Source: JACZUI01 sp965216725 (GTDB lineage Bacteria; Actinomycetota; Acidimicrobiia; Spongiisociales; ZC4RG35). Taken from it: a DNA stretch of 64,000 nucleotides. This document shows positions 1-7,911 of the stretch, one piece after another. Under the pieces are notes generated by a model. It searched no databases, had not been told where the DNA came from, and worked only from the letters and a program-made list of their open reading frames with translations. The stretch is taken from positions 124,001-188,000 of the forward strand of contig CBDCGI010000005.1 in assembly GCA_965216725.1 (NCBI GenBank), read 5' to 3'. Position 1 is the stretch's first letter. Every line of letters begins with the position of its first letter. A program made the translations under genes and the position numbers.

Positions 1-341
1 GGCGAAAGCGGCGTCCAGGACGGGAAGACCCCGGACGCCTGGGCTACAGCGGTGTCGCCGGCCAAGCGACAGGCGGCAGATATCCCGTCGCCCATCACCC
101 CGCCCAACAGCTGACCGAGCACCTGGTCGATTCGCGCCTCGCAGCCGTCGGCAGACCCGGTAACGGCGGCGACTCGGGCACCCTGGTCCAGAGCGGACCG
201 AATTGCGCCCCGCCCGTATTGGACCACAACGAAGTTGGCCAAGGCCAAAAAGAGAATCAGGCCGAGGCCACTAGCTACGAGGAATTGAACCGAGCCAACG
301 CCCCGTTCGCTCAGCCGCCGAGAAGACTCGCCCGGATCCAC
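1..341 (-). CDS. TadE/TadG-like pseudopilin, partial (runs off the left edge)
   Basis: Reading the minus strand from a GTG at 341 gives at least 113 residues with no stop before the window edge. The protein has a short basic N-terminus, a prepilin-like segment (RLSERGVGSVQFLVASG) and a hydrophobic stretch, followed by a soluble part containing one Cys near residue 65 and another near residue 92. TadE/TadG proteins have this layout: a class III signal followed by one membrane helix. The position +5 after the presumed cleavage Gly is Gln or Phe rather than the usual Glu, which fits TadG-like better than TadE. The start overlaps the end of the Flp-type pilin by about 30 nt, so it is the last visible gene of the Tad operon. 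The start codon is inferred. Confidence 0.6.
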   Translation of the reverse strand, partial: MDPGESSRRLSERGVGSVQFLVASGLGLILFLALANFVVVQYGRGAIRSALDQGARVAAVTGSADGCEARIDQVLGQLLGGVMGDGISAACRLAGDTAVAQASGVFPSWTPLS

Positions 342-496
342 CCGACGATGTCCACTCCGAGAGCCTGCAAGGCCCCCCAGATCACGACCAGAGCGGCGAT
401 CGCCAGGGCCGCGTTGCCCATTAGCTCTGCCGTGTTCAATCCGCGCTCATCCTCCCGGATGAGTGTGATGATTCGCTTCCATACCGGCATGGCCAC
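311..496 (-). CDS. Flp/Tad-type small pilin
   Basis: This 61-residue protein has a basic N-terminus, the motif DERGLNTAELMG and then a hydrophobic helix of about 22 residues. Gly followed by a Glu at +5 and a hydrophobic run is the class IVb (Flp) prepilin signature, cleaved after Gly by a TadV/CpaA-type peptidase. Known Flp pilins are about 50-75 residues. It lies 9 bases downstream of tadC in the same direction, where actinobacterial Tad loci usually keep the pilin. No prepilin peptidase is visible in the window. It is either the major pilin or one of several pseudopilins. Confidence 0.72.
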   Translation of the reverse strand: MAMPVWKRIITLIREDERGLNTAELMGNAALAIAALVVIWGALQALGVDIVGWIRASLLGG

Positions 497-505
497 CTCC
501 CTTTC

Positions 506-1432
506 TCAGTTCCATCCGGTGATCAGGTACGGGAGTGGCGCGGCAACAAAGAGGATCAGCACCGGAGCCAGAATGGCGATTGTCGGGACGAGCATCGCCG
601 CCCGGCGTTTCGTCGCTGATCTCTTGATCGACTCGCGTCGTGACTCCCGCACGTCCTCCGCCAGGTCGAGCAACGCCCCGGCGAGGTCGGCGCCCCGCTC
701 CTCCGCCGACGCCAGCAGGCGATAGGTACGCCCGCAGTACGGCTCCGCTGTCAGCTCGGCGACGCGACGGAACGCCTCCCCCGCGCTCCAACCGGAGCGA
801 TGCAGTCGCAACGCATCGCCGAGCTCAGACACCACCTCACCCCGACCACGATTCACAGTTGCGTTGACGGCCTGAACTATCCCGCCGCCGGCACGAACCC
901 TCATCGCCAGCAGCTGATTGATGGTGTAGACCTCGATCCTCATCCGCTCGCGACGGTCAGCGATTGCCCGTTCCAAACGGCCCTTCTGTCGGGTGACCCC
1001 AACGACACCCCCCATCGCCACGAGACCCGCCATGGACGTGGGCGGCATCTTCAACGCCACGCCGATTGCCAGTGTGCCGGCCATGGCGATCGACAACGCC
1101 CGCAACTGACCGACCCGATAGGCGGCCAGCATGTCGGCACCTTCCTGGCCTCGATACCAACCCGCCTGCCGCAGCTTTGTGACCGTCATCGGTTCGGCAG
1201 CGCGATCGAGGAGCCTGCCGAGCCAATGGGCGACCTCCTCGACCATTGGGCCAAACAGGCGGCCAACCGCAGTCGCCGGGCCACTGTGCCGGGCGGGTGA
1301 CACGGAGGGCGAGAGGTACGGCCGGAGCCTGTGCTTCAGGGGACGCTGTGGCGAGACCAGCCAGCGGACCGTGAGCGCTGTTGCGATGGCTGTGGCGGTC
1401 CCTGCCGCCAGCGACATCTCGGAGATGGGCAT
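506..1432 (-). CDS. tadC: TadC, type II secretion F-family platform protein
   Basis: A 308-residue inner-membrane platform protein of the Tad pilus. It has an N-terminal hydrophobic segment (residues about 8-25), two more near 110-150, a cytoplasmic four-helix region with the T2SSF-like stretch around LLASAEERGADLAGALLDLA, and a C-terminal helix pair ending near residue 305. TadB and TadC together are thought to couple the ATPase to pilin insertion. Its ATG overlaps the tadB stop by one base (TGATG), which indicates translational coupling. Length and order match actinobacterial Tad loci. Confidence 0.85.
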   Translation of the reverse strand: MPISEMSLAAGTATAIATALTVRWLVSPQRPLKHRLRPYLSPSVSPARHSGPATAVGRLFGPMVEEVAHWLGRLLDRAAEPMTVTKLRQAGWYRGQEGADMLAAYRVGQLRALSIAMAGTLAIGVALKMPPTSMAGLVAMGGVVGVTRQKGRLERAIADRRERMRIEVYTINQLLAMRVRAGGGIVQAVNATVNRGRGEVVSELGDALRLHRSGWSAGEAFRRVAELTAEPYCGRTYRLLASAEERGADLAGALLDLAEDVRESRRESIKRSATKRRAAMLVPTIAILAPVLILFVAAPLPYLITGWN

Positions 1433-2298
1433 CAGGATGCACCCCCACCCGGCAACAGAACGCGTGGCTCTTCAGGCTGTCGGCCGAGTCGGGACGCTAT
1501 CACCAACCCGATCAGGCTCATGACGCCCCCGACGACGGCCACGAGGACGCCCGTGCGAGATGAGTAGAACTCACGAAAGGCGCCCGACTGAGCGGTCATG
1601 GCGACCAGCACGAGCCACGGGAGGACGAAGACGACCCTCGAGTTGATCTTCTGCTCCAACGCCTCGGTCCGGACCTGCTCGAGGGCCCAGATGTCTCTGG
1701 TCGTCGCCTCGGCGAGGTCGGTGAGGATTTCTGGCACCACCGAGCCACCACGCTCGTGGGCAACGATCATCACTTCGATCACGCGATCTGAAGTGGGATC
1801 TGCGAGATCGGAGCGAACCAACTCGAGCGCGGCGACAAATCCGAGCGAGCGTGAGTACACGGAGAAGCCGCCGAAAGCCTCACGCAGAGGCGCCGGTCCG
1901 AACGTGGCCAGACCCTCCACCGCGGTAGACAGCGACGCCCCCGACCGGACCGATGAAATCACGTCGCGAATGCCATCCGGCCAAGCCTCCTGGATTGCCG
2001 CCAGCCGCTGGGCATGCCGCCTGCCGTAATAGGCCCGGGGCAAGGCGGCCACAACGACCGCTGGCATCAAGGCGATGATCGGGAGCTGGGTCAGGGAAGC
2101 AACGATGAAGTAGACGACCAACCCCAGTCCCAACGAGACAGACCAGAATTGCAGCGCGGTAACCCCCAGGTCGTCCAGGCCAGACCAACTTCGGTCGCTG
2201 CGTGCGGGACGTTTTGCCCCCACTGACGCACGACGCCAAAAGAGCTTGACGATCAGGCCGGCGACCGCCGCGCTCATCAGGGAGGCAAGGAACGTCAT
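1432..2298 (-). CDS. tadB: TadB, type II secretion F-family platform protein
   Basis: A 288-residue platform protein paired with TadC. It opens with a hydrophobic helix (MTFLASLMSAAVAGLIV), has two helices near residues 60-105, a soluble T2SSF domain with the conserved-looking stretch IVAHERGGSVVPEILTDLAE, and two C-terminal helices. I chose the ATG at 2298 because it overlaps the tadA stop codon as ATGA. An upstream in-frame start at 2394 would place about 32 non-hydrophobic, Arg-rich residues in front and overlap tadA by 100 bases, so I reject it. Confidence 0.87.
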   Translation of the reverse strand: MTFLASLMSAAVAGLIVKLFWRRASVGAKRPARSDRSWSGLDDLGVTALQFWSVSLGLGLVVYFIVASLTQLPIIALMPAVVVAALPRAYYGRRHAQRLAAIQEAWPDGIRDVISSVRSGASLSTAVEGLATFGPAPLREAFGGFSVYSRSLGFVAALELVRSDLADPTSDRVIEVMIVAHERGGSVVPEILTDLAEATTRDIWALEQVRTEALEQKINSRVVFVLPWLVLVAMTAQSGAFREFYSSRTGVLVAVVGGVMSLIGLVIASRLGRQPEEPRVLLPGGGAS

Positions 2299-3557
2299 TG
2301 CCGGCCTTCCATGAGCTCGGCGATCGATCCCCCGTTGGGTGTGACGCGTTCCAGGCGACGGGCAAGAGAACTCGGTGGTAGCGAGCCGGTCCATTCCAAA
2401 GGTGCGCCAAGTCTCTCTCGCACAAAAAGCGGCTCGGTGGAGAAATCGTCGTGGAGTGACGGAATCAGGGCGCGGACCTCAACCACCTGGCGAGTAATCG
2501 ATCCATTGCTCTCCGCCTGCCGATCGAGATGGACGACGAGGTCTATCGACGACGCGAACACCTTGCGCACCACGCTCTCCGGGACGTTCTCGCCCGCCAT
2601 CAGCGCGGCATTCACAAGTGCGTGAAGCGCGTCGGGAGCAGAATTGGCGTGAATGGTGCAGGCCATCCCGCAGCCGGCGTTGACCGCCCTGGTCAACTCG
2701 AACGCCTCCGACCCTCTCACCTCGCCCACCACGATGAGATCAGGCCTCATCGCGAGAGTCACCTTCACCAAGTCGCGAAGGCTGATCTCGCCAGTCCCAT
2801 CGAGCGACGGTGGGCGCGCCTCGTAGTAGGAGCCGTGGACGAGAGGAACGTGAAGCTCTCGAACCTCCTCGCAGGACCGCACACAATGACCTTCGGGGAC
2901 GGCGGCGATCAGCGCCGAAAGGAAGGAAGTCTTGCCGGCGCCCGGCGGTCCGCTGATGAGGACCGATGCCGATGCCCTCATCGCCGCCTCCATCATCCGG
3001 CGCGCAGCCGCATCGATCGACCCGAGCTCCTGTAATGAGCGCAGCGTCTCCCGTCGCAACGCGTAGCGACGGATCGTTGCGGACAGGCGGTCGGCGACAG
3101 GGGGAATGACGGCGCTCAGACGGGCAGTGCCCTCGAGAATTCGGGCCTGGACAATCGGCGACGATGCGTCGAGTCTTCTATCTGTCGAGGCGACCAGCCG
3201 CTCCACAACTCGACGGTTCTCGTCTTCCGTTGAAGGGACCTCGAGGCCACGCAAACCACCACCGGCTTCGAGGTAGGACACCCGATCACCCTCGATGAAC
3301 ACTTCCTCGACGTCTGTCCGCTCCAGCAAATCCCCGAGCACCCCGTGGCCCGAGACCGAGCGCACCAGCCGTTCCAGGGTCGTGCGTGGATCGGCCAGAG
3401 TCCGGCCGCTGCCGACGCTGGCCTTTGCCTGATAATCCTCAACCGTCTGCCGCAGGACGGCCATGAGCCGTTCCTCATCGGAATCAGGGTCGACGCCAAG
3501 GCCGTCGATCCGCTCCAACGCGGTGCGGCGTATCTCGGCAAAAGCGTCGACGGTCAC
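2295..3557 (-). CDS. tadA: TadA/CpaF-family secretion ATPase
   Basis: A 420-residue hexameric motor ATPase of the VirB11/CpaF class, which powers Flp pilus assembly in the cytoplasm. The N-terminal domain (about 1-190) precedes the core. Walker A GPPGAGKTS lies at about 203-211, the Walker B-like LIVVGEVRGSEA at about 274-285 and the His-box TIHANS at 301-306. CpaF proteins are typically 400-500 residues. The start overlaps the tadZ stop by 4 bases and the end overlaps tadB, so the platform genes are co-translated with it. Confidence 0.92.
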   Translation of the reverse strand: MTVDAFAEIRRTALERIDGLGVDPDSDEERLMAVLRQTVEDYQAKASVGSGRTLADPRTTLERLVRSVSGHGVLGDLLERTDVEEVFIEGDRVSYLEAGGGLRGLEVPSTEDENRRVVERLVASTDRRLDASSPIVQARILEGTARLSAVIPPVADRLSATIRRYALRRETLRSLQELGSIDAAARRMMEAAMRASASVLISGPPGAGKTSFLSALIAAVPEGHCVRSCEEVRELHVPLVHGSYYEARPPSLDGTGEISLRDLVKVTLAMRPDLIVVGEVRGSEAFELTRAVNAGCGMACTIHANSAPDALHALVNAALMAGENVPESVVRKVFASSIDLVVHLDRQAESNGSITRQVVEVRALIPSLHDDFSTEPLFVRERLGAPLEWTGSLPPSSLARRLERVTPNGGSIAELMEGRQ

Positions 3558-4630
3558 GTCGCCTCCGCCAATACGGCACGAGCCAGCGTCTTGATTGACT
3601 TCGAGAACCCGCCTCGTCTCGGAATTCGCCCATCCCAGGCCATCGAAGGGACCTTCGGATCCTCGGGCGCAAAAGCAACCCGAACATCGGGCAAGGCTCG
3701 TTCGAGCTCGTAACGTATCTCGTCCCGGGCTCGTCGTCCTCCCCGCACCCGGTTGACCAGCGCCAAGGCGCCATCGCCAGCCCTGAACCGTTCCAGACGG
3801 TCAATCAGGCGGCTCAGTCCGACCGGGCTTGCCTCGCCAACGACGACAGTTGCGCTGCTGTCGAGATCAACTGCTCCCGCACCGATGTCCACAACCACGA
3901 ATTCGTGGCTTGTTGCGAGGTCGTCGACCATTCCCACCAACTCTTGGGAGGGAATGAGCCGACTGGGATCGGACCGAGCCAGGCCGCCAACAACCGAAAC
4001 ACCGTCAGTGACGTGAATGGCCTCCGCCAGCCGCTCGGGGTCATGGAATGCGAAGTCGACGGCCGTGTGGAGGTTTGGATAGAGAGGAAGGTCGAGGCGT
4101 TGTGCGACGCCGGGAAGGGCCTGGTCGAGATCAGCGAGAACCACGGAAGCCGCAGACGCAAGGTGAGCGGCAAGAACGATCGACACCTCAGTACAGCCGA
4201 CACCGGAAGCACTGCCCGAGACCACGATGGTGTTGCCATATCGCCGGCGCTCTCCGTCCGCTTTCGGACTCGGAGTGCGATGGGCCAGCGTCCTGACTAC
4301 GAGCTCGAGCACCTCCTCGGGAGAGGCATCCATCTCCACCACGTCAGAGATCCCACACTCGAGGAGCCTCCGCTTGGCGTCCGGGCCATCGTCCGGGCTG
4401 AACACGCCGAGCACTTCCCGGCCCTGCTCGCGCAGCTTTGCCACAAGTCGAGGAGTGAGAAACGAACAAACGTCGTCGATGAGGAGAGCCTGAAAACTCT
4501 CCTGCAGGGCCTGATCCGAGCCCATGACCCGGGCAGTGACGACCCCACCTCCGTGGTCGAGGAGAAATCGATGCAGACGGTCGGGCCAGTCGCGCGCCGA
4601 CGCCGCTATCGCAATCTCAGGGCTGGGCAT
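3554..4630 (-). CDS. tadZ: TadZ/CpaE-like pilus localisation protein
   Basis: A 358-residue protein with an N-terminal receiver-like half (about 1-115) and a C-terminal ParA/MinD-type half. The P-loop position reads VVSGSASGVGCTEVS, lacking the lysines of the canonical KGGxGKT motif. Atypical or degenerate P-loops are known in TadZ/CpaE proteins, so it may bind nucleotide poorly. ADLDQALPGVAQRLDL and FVVVDIGAG correspond to the switch and Walker B regions of MinD-like folds. I chose the ATG at 4630, which overlaps the end of the cpaB-like gene by 14 bases. The longer in-frame start at 4729 adds Trp/Pro-rich residues unlike the family. Confidence 0.8.
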   Translation of the reverse strand: MPSPEIAIAASARDWPDRLHRFLLDHGGGVVTARVMGSDQALQESFQALLIDDVCSFLTPRLVAKLREQGREVLGVFSPDDGPDAKRRLLECGISDVVEMDASPEEVLELVVRTLAHRTPSPKADGERRRYGNTIVVSGSASGVGCTEVSIVLAAHLASAASVVLADLDQALPGVAQRLDLPLYPNLHTAVDFAFHDPERLAEAIHVTDGVSVVGGLARSDPSRLIPSQELVGMVDDLATSHEFVVVDIGAGAVDLDSSATVVVGEASPVGLSRLIDRLERFRAGDGALALVNRVRGGRRARDEIRYELERALPDVRVAFAPEDPKVPSMAWDGRIPRRGGFSKSIKTLARAVLAEAT

Positions 4631-5303
4631 CGGATCGCTCCACGACGGGATCGGCACCGGTAGACCGCACGACGTCGATTGAGCCAGCGTCGACGGCCAA
4701 GGCCAGCGCCAGGGCCTGGTCGGGATCAACGGCGAGTGTCAAGAAGAACCCATTGGACGCGAGGCCGCCGGTGGATACATCGCCCACGTCCACAACCTCG
4801 ATGGACGTGGCCACGTAGGTGGGCATTCCGTCGAGGACGGCGATGACGTCGACAGTGTCACCGGGCAGAATCGAACCACCTGCGGCGTGTTCGACGGCGA
4901 CGGGAATGCTCATGAGACGTAGACCCGAAGCCGTGGCCGGAGGCGAAAGAGCGGTTGCCTGAATCAGGTCGCCTTCAGCGACGGGTACTCCCACGATCCA
5001 GCCGATGCTGGCTGCGACCTCGGATTCGGTGACCAAGCCGTCCAGGCCAACCAGACTCGCCGGCACAGACTCCAGCCGGATAGCCTCCTCACTGATTGCG
5101 GTGCCAATTGCAAGGTCGCTCCCGGCGACCGCCACTAGCACCATTGAGTCCCGACTCTGAAGCGCTAGATAGTTGAGTGCGAACGCGAGAGCGGCGGCGA
5201 GGACGATCAGAAGGTGCGCCAGTGACAACCGCCTTCGCCTGGATTTCGGCGAAGGTGCCGAGGTGCCCGCTTCCCTCGTGAGGACGGAGGGGTTGGCGCT
5301 CAC
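4617..5303 (-). CDS. cpaB: CpaB/RcpC-like Flp pilus assembly protein (SAF domain)
   Basis: A 228-residue protein with one N-terminal membrane helix (LAHLLIVLAAALAFALNYLA) and then a SAF domain (about residues 50-120; GTAISEEAIRLESVPASLV) followed by the RcpC/CpaB beta domain with GGSILPGDTVDVIAV. It is an extracytoplasmic factor of the Tad apparatus and is first in the operon. The GTG start at 5303 is chosen because TAGGTT lies exactly 7 bases upstream, the leaderless-promoter spacing seen elsewhere in this window. A TTG at 5312 would overlap that box. Confidence 0.83.
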   Translation of the reverse strand: MSANPSVLTREAGTSAPSPKSRRRRLSLAHLLIVLAAALAFALNYLALQSRDSMVLVAVAGSDLAIGTAISEEAIRLESVPASLVGLDGLVTESEVAASIGWIVGVPVAEGDLIQATALSPPATASGLRLMSIPVAVEHAAGGSILPGDTVDVIAVLDGMPTYVATSIEVVDVGDVSTGGLASNGFFLTLAVDPDQALALALAVDAGSIDVVRSTGADPVVERSDAQP

Positions 5304-5310
5304 GTACGAC

Positions 5311-5316
5311 AACCTA
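5311..5316 (-). promoter_or_regulatory. -10 box of the Tad operon (leaderless start)
   Basis: On the minus strand TAGGTT is followed by 7 bases and then the GTG of the cpaB-like gene. The TANNNT box 6-8 bases before a start codon recurs at many genes here. No convincing -35 is visible. It drives the seven-gene Tad operon if active. Confidence 0.5.
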
Positions 5317-5334
5317 TCGTTGGGTCAACGGCGC

Positions 5335-5889
5335 ATGTCGAGAGCGCGAAATCGCATGAAACCAGAAGGCTCACCGGATCCGGATCTAGAGGCCGAGCTT
5401 CGTCAGCTGGCCGGTCGCGAGCTGACCGAGGAGGCAGCCGAAGACGAACGCCTGACCGAGAAGCTGCGTGATCGGAGGACCGGCCTACGGCAAAGGCTGC
5501 TCGAGTTCGGCGCCAGCAGCCGACTGGTGAGAGTGGAGCTCGAGTCACGGTCGTTCTCCGGAGCCGTCGGGTTCGTGGGCACCGACTTTGCCGAGCTGGA
5601 ACGTGGCGATGATCGAGCTGCGGTTCGTTTCGAGGCCGGAATCTGGACAGCATCGAGCCGCCTCGAGAAGCCATCGACTCCGGTCAGCGCCAACGTCTCG
5701 ATCAAAGGGCATCTGGCGGGAATCGAATCGGACGACGAAGAGGTCGACGTTTTGGATCGATCGGGAACCGAGTTGCGGGGTGTGCTCCTGACTGTGGCTG
5801 TGGACCACGTCGTTCTTCGAACCGGAGTCGCCGACCTGTTGGTGCCGCTCGCCGAGATTGCGGCCGTGATAAGGGCTAGAGGCTCTTGA
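5335..5889 (+). CDS. Hypothetical protein, divergent from the Tad operon
   Basis: A soluble protein of 184 residues (ATG 5335) or 177 residues (ATG 5356) that I cannot assign. The N-terminal third is highly charged (DLEAELRQLAGRELTEEAAE) and probably helical. The rest looks beta-rich, with repeated short hydrophobic strands (RLVRVELESRSFSGAVGFVG and VDHVVLRTGVADLLVPLAE). There is no signal peptide, membrane helix or Cys. It starts about 30 bases from the Tad promoter on the opposite strand and ends 14 bases inside the 3' end of the BldC-like gene, which runs the other way. The beta pattern suggests a small regulatory or PilZ-like barrel, but no diagnostic motif supports that. Confidence 0.55.
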   Translation: MSRARNRMKPEGSPDPDLEAELRQLAGRELTEEAAEDERLTEKLRDRRTGLRQRLLEFGASSRLVRVELESRSFSGAVGFVGTDFAELERGDDRAAVRFEAGIWTASSRLEKPSTPVSANVSIKGHLAGIESDDEEVDVLDRSGTELRGVLLTVAVDHVVLRTGVADLLVPLAEIAAVIRARGS

Positions 5890-6094
5890 TGGGCTCATCG
5901 CTCTCCACCACCGCCGGGTGGGAGCGAACGAACTCAAAGATCTCTGTCTTGAAGAATTTGTAGGTGCGCCCCCCCGGGAGGCGGTAGGCGGGCAGCCGCC
6001 CCTCCCTGGCGTAGCGTCGCACCATCTGCACGTTCATGCCCAGCAGCTCTGCTACCTGGGCCGCGTCGAGGATTTCGGGATAGTCCTCAGTCAT
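5876..6094 (-). CDS. BldC-like MerR/excisionase-type DNA-binding protein
   Basis: A 72-residue single-domain winged-helix protein. Residues about 9-45 form the MerR-like helix-turn-helix (AAQVAELLGMNVQMVRRYAR) and wing (GRLPAYRLPGGRTYKF), followed by an acidic tail. The actinobacterial developmental regulator BldC has this size and layout and binds DNA as head-to-tail oligomers. Plasmid and phage excisionases share the fold, but no integrase or phage gene is nearby, so a chromosomal regulator is more likely. A GAGGAC sequence precedes the ATG by about 6 bases. Confidence 0.8.
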   Translation of the reverse strand: MTEDYPEILDAAQVAELLGMNVQMVRRYAREGRLPAYRLPGGRTYKFFKTEIFEFVRSHPAVVESDEPIKSL

Positions 6095-6196
6095 TGGTCG
6101 TCCTCATCGGTACTCGTCACGAGGTTACGTCATTTGCGGAGGGGTTGGGAAGGGGCCCGTTCTCGCTTCCATTGCTCGTTGGCGGCATGCTCTCAT

Positions 6197-6211
6197 TTCG
6201 GATAGTCCGAA
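6197..6211. promoter_or_regulatory. Perfect inverted repeat, possible operator
   Basis: TTCGGA-TAG-TCCGAA is a perfect 6-bp dyad with a 3-base centre. It lies immediately upstream of the TAGGGT box of the membrane-protein gene at 6227, in the -35/spacer region, where a repressor or activator dimer could act. Confidence 0.35.
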
Positions 6212-6213
6212 GA

Positions 6214-6219
6214 TAGGGT
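6214..6219 (+). promoter_or_regulatory. -10 box, leaderless start of the gene at 6227
   Basis: TAGGGT is followed by 7 bases and then ATG, with no Shine-Dalgarno sequence possible. It lies directly downstream of a 15-base dyad. Confidence 0.45.
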
Positions 6220-6226
6220 TCCCGCG

Positions 6227-7060
6227 ATGACGGGAAAAGTGGTCGTTGTGGTCGCTGGTGTCGTGATTGTGGTTCTAGCGGGAATCGGCTTCCTGTTGTC
6301 CGATGAGGATCCGGAGCCATCGATTGCCGGCGATCGCCCCGTGCCGTTCCAAGATGACGACGACCAGCAGTCGCGGCGCTCAGAGGAACCGACGACGGCC
6401 ACCGAATCGCAACCACCCGACAGCGTCCCGACGGCGAGCGGGGAAGGCTCCGCGGGCCGCCAAACGACCCTCCCTCAGGAGCCACTGGAAATCGAACTGC
6501 ACAATTTCGACCTGGTTGTTGCCTACGCCACCGTGCACGGGCTCGGTGACGGTGCAGCCTATGTATGGGGCGCTCCGGGCTTTGATTACGCCGCGTACGG
6601 GGCTTTCCTGCTATCCCAAGACGCATACCTGGATCAAATCCAGAGTGTCGATCAGGTCTCGTGCACGTTGCCCAGCACTGTCCTGGTGATTGACAAGTCG
6701 GGTATCCGACTTGCCCCGAATCCCGCCTTCGCTGCCAGATTCGCTGTCAGCCAGACCGAGTTCGTATCGATCGGCGACAACGGTGAGGGCGTCGTCACCG
6801 GGGGTTTCTCGCGGGGCGACGGGACCAGAGAAGGAAGCGAGCAGTGGCCAATCTTCCGCGACGGATCGCTCGATATGAACGCGGACATTGTGCACGACAT
6901 CGAAGACGACCCATACGCTGATCCGACGTTCTGGGATCCCAGATTCGACGGTGTTTTCGTCACTGCCACATGGAGCGGGGAGTCTGAAGACGACATGTCT
7001 GAAGAGAGCGCGGAGGGGACCGTCAAAGTTGTCTGCGTCTTCGCCGAACTTGACGGCTGA
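6227..7060 (+). CDS. Hypothetical membrane-anchored secreted protein
   Basis: A 277-residue protein with a hydrophobic N-terminal segment (VVVVVAGVVIVVLAGIGFLL), then a Pro/Ser/Glu/Asp-rich linker to about residue 85, then an acidic globular domain of about 190 residues with two Cys (VSCTLPSTVLVID and VKVVCVFAEL) that could form a disulfide. The lack of a clear signal-peptidase site suggests an uncleaved anchor with the domain outside the membrane. I do not recognise the domain. The gene is monocistronic or leads the pair of small zinc-ribbon genes that follow. Confidence 0.55.
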   Translation: MTGKVVVVVAGVVIVVLAGIGFLLSDEDPEPSIAGDRPVPFQDDDDQQSRRSEEPTTATESQPPDSVPTASGEGSAGRQTTLPQEPLEIELHNFDLVVAYATVHGLGDGAAYVWGAPGFDYAAYGAFLLSQDAYLDQIQSVDQVSCTLPSTVLVIDKSGIRLAPNPAFAARFAVSQTEFVSIGDNGEGVVTGGFSRGDGTREGSEQWPIFRDGSLDMNADIVHDIEDDPYADPTFWDPRFDGVFVTATWSGESEDDMSEESAEGTVKVVCVFAELDG

Positions 7061-7103
7061 TCGTCTTCTTGAGGCTGGGTGCCAACTGGCCGATCAATAG
7101 GAC

Positions 7104-7481
7104 ATGTTCGAATTCTTCCTTGGCTACAGCGCCGGGTCTTCGATGGCCTCCCGCGCGGCGACCCTCGCCCGGAGTGCTGCTGCAGCCGACGGGTTGCGGA
7201 CCAGCAACCGAGTAGAGGACGTCAACGAACGGGTCGACACTCTCATGATCATCGTTCGGGCCATGTGGTCGCTGATGGAGCGGCAGGGACTGACACCACA
7301 GGACCTCGAAGCCGAAATCGAACGCCTCGACTCATTGGATGGCCTGCGTGATGGAGCCATACGATCAGCCCCGGTCGACTGTCCCAGCTGTGACTCCAAG
7401 GTGGCTCCGGGGCTCACCCACTGTCAGTTCTGTGGAGCCGCCGTGTCCGGGGATGACGGCCACCCGATGGATCGCCTCTAG
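7104..7481 (+). CDS. Small protein with C-terminal zinc ribbon (copy 1 of a tandem pair)
   Basis: A 125-residue protein. It starts MFEFFLGYSAGSSMASRAAT, has a central helical segment (ERVDTLMIIVRAMWSLMERQGLTPQ) and ends with two CxxC knuckles (CPSCDSKVAPGLTHCQFCG), a zinc-ribbon layout. The next gene is a clear paralogue with the same three parts, so the pair arose by tandem duplication. The function is unknown. The helix could mediate homo- or hetero-oligomerisation of the two copies. Confidence 0.65.
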   Translation: MFEFFLGYSAGSSMASRAATLARSAAAADGLRTSNRVEDVNERVDTLMIIVRAMWSLMERQGLTPQDLEAEIERLDSLDGLRDGAIRSAPVDCPSCDSKVAPGLTHCQFCGAAVSGDDGHPMDRL

Positions 7482-7490
7482 GACTCCAAC

Positions 7491-7856
7491 ATGTTTGAGT
7501 TCTTCGTCGGATATGGGATGGGAGCCGGATCGGGTGTCGCTCGCAAAGCCTCACTCGCCAGATCGTCAGCAGTCGGAGAGTCGGCAGCCCAATTAGGACG
7601 AATCGAGGACCTCGCCGAGGAGGTGGCACGACTCTTGGTGATCGTCAGGGCGATGTGGTCGCTGCTCGAGGACAAAGGTTTCGACCCCGAGGAACTGAAG
7701 ACGGCGATTGACGACGTGGAGTCGAAGGCACAAATCAAGCCGGAAGCTGCCGACTGTCCGGAATGCGGGTCGAAAGTCGCCCCAGGCCTACCGGCCTGTC
7801 AGCTCTGCGGAGCAGCGGTTTTTCACACCGAGACAGGACCTGCCAGCCCGGTCTGA
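7491..7856 (+). CDS. Small protein with C-terminal zinc ribbon (copy 2 of a tandem pair)
   Basis: A 121-residue protein that starts 9 bases after copy 1. It shares the start (MFEFFVGYGMGAGSG), the motif LVIVRAMWSLLEDKG and the zinc knuckles CPECGSKVAPGLPACQLCG. Similarity to copy 1 is high at the start, helix and ribbon and low in the linkers, so the duplication is old and both copies appear maintained. No function is assigned. Confidence 0.65.
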   Translation: MFEFFVGYGMGAGSGVARKASLARSSAVGESAAQLGRIEDLAEEVARLLVIVRAMWSLLEDKGFDPEELKTAIDDVESKAQIKPEAADCPECGSKVAPGLPACQLCGAAVFHTETGPASPV

Positions 7857-7911
7857 GTGCCCGACCCCTCCGATTCCGCCCGCCGTTTGTCCCACATATG
7901 ACGCCCTCCTC

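Noticed and set aside
5876..6094. BldC-like gene as a phage excisionase
   Set aside because: No integrase, attachment-site repeat or phage gene lies nearby. The small MerR-type regulator reading fits better.
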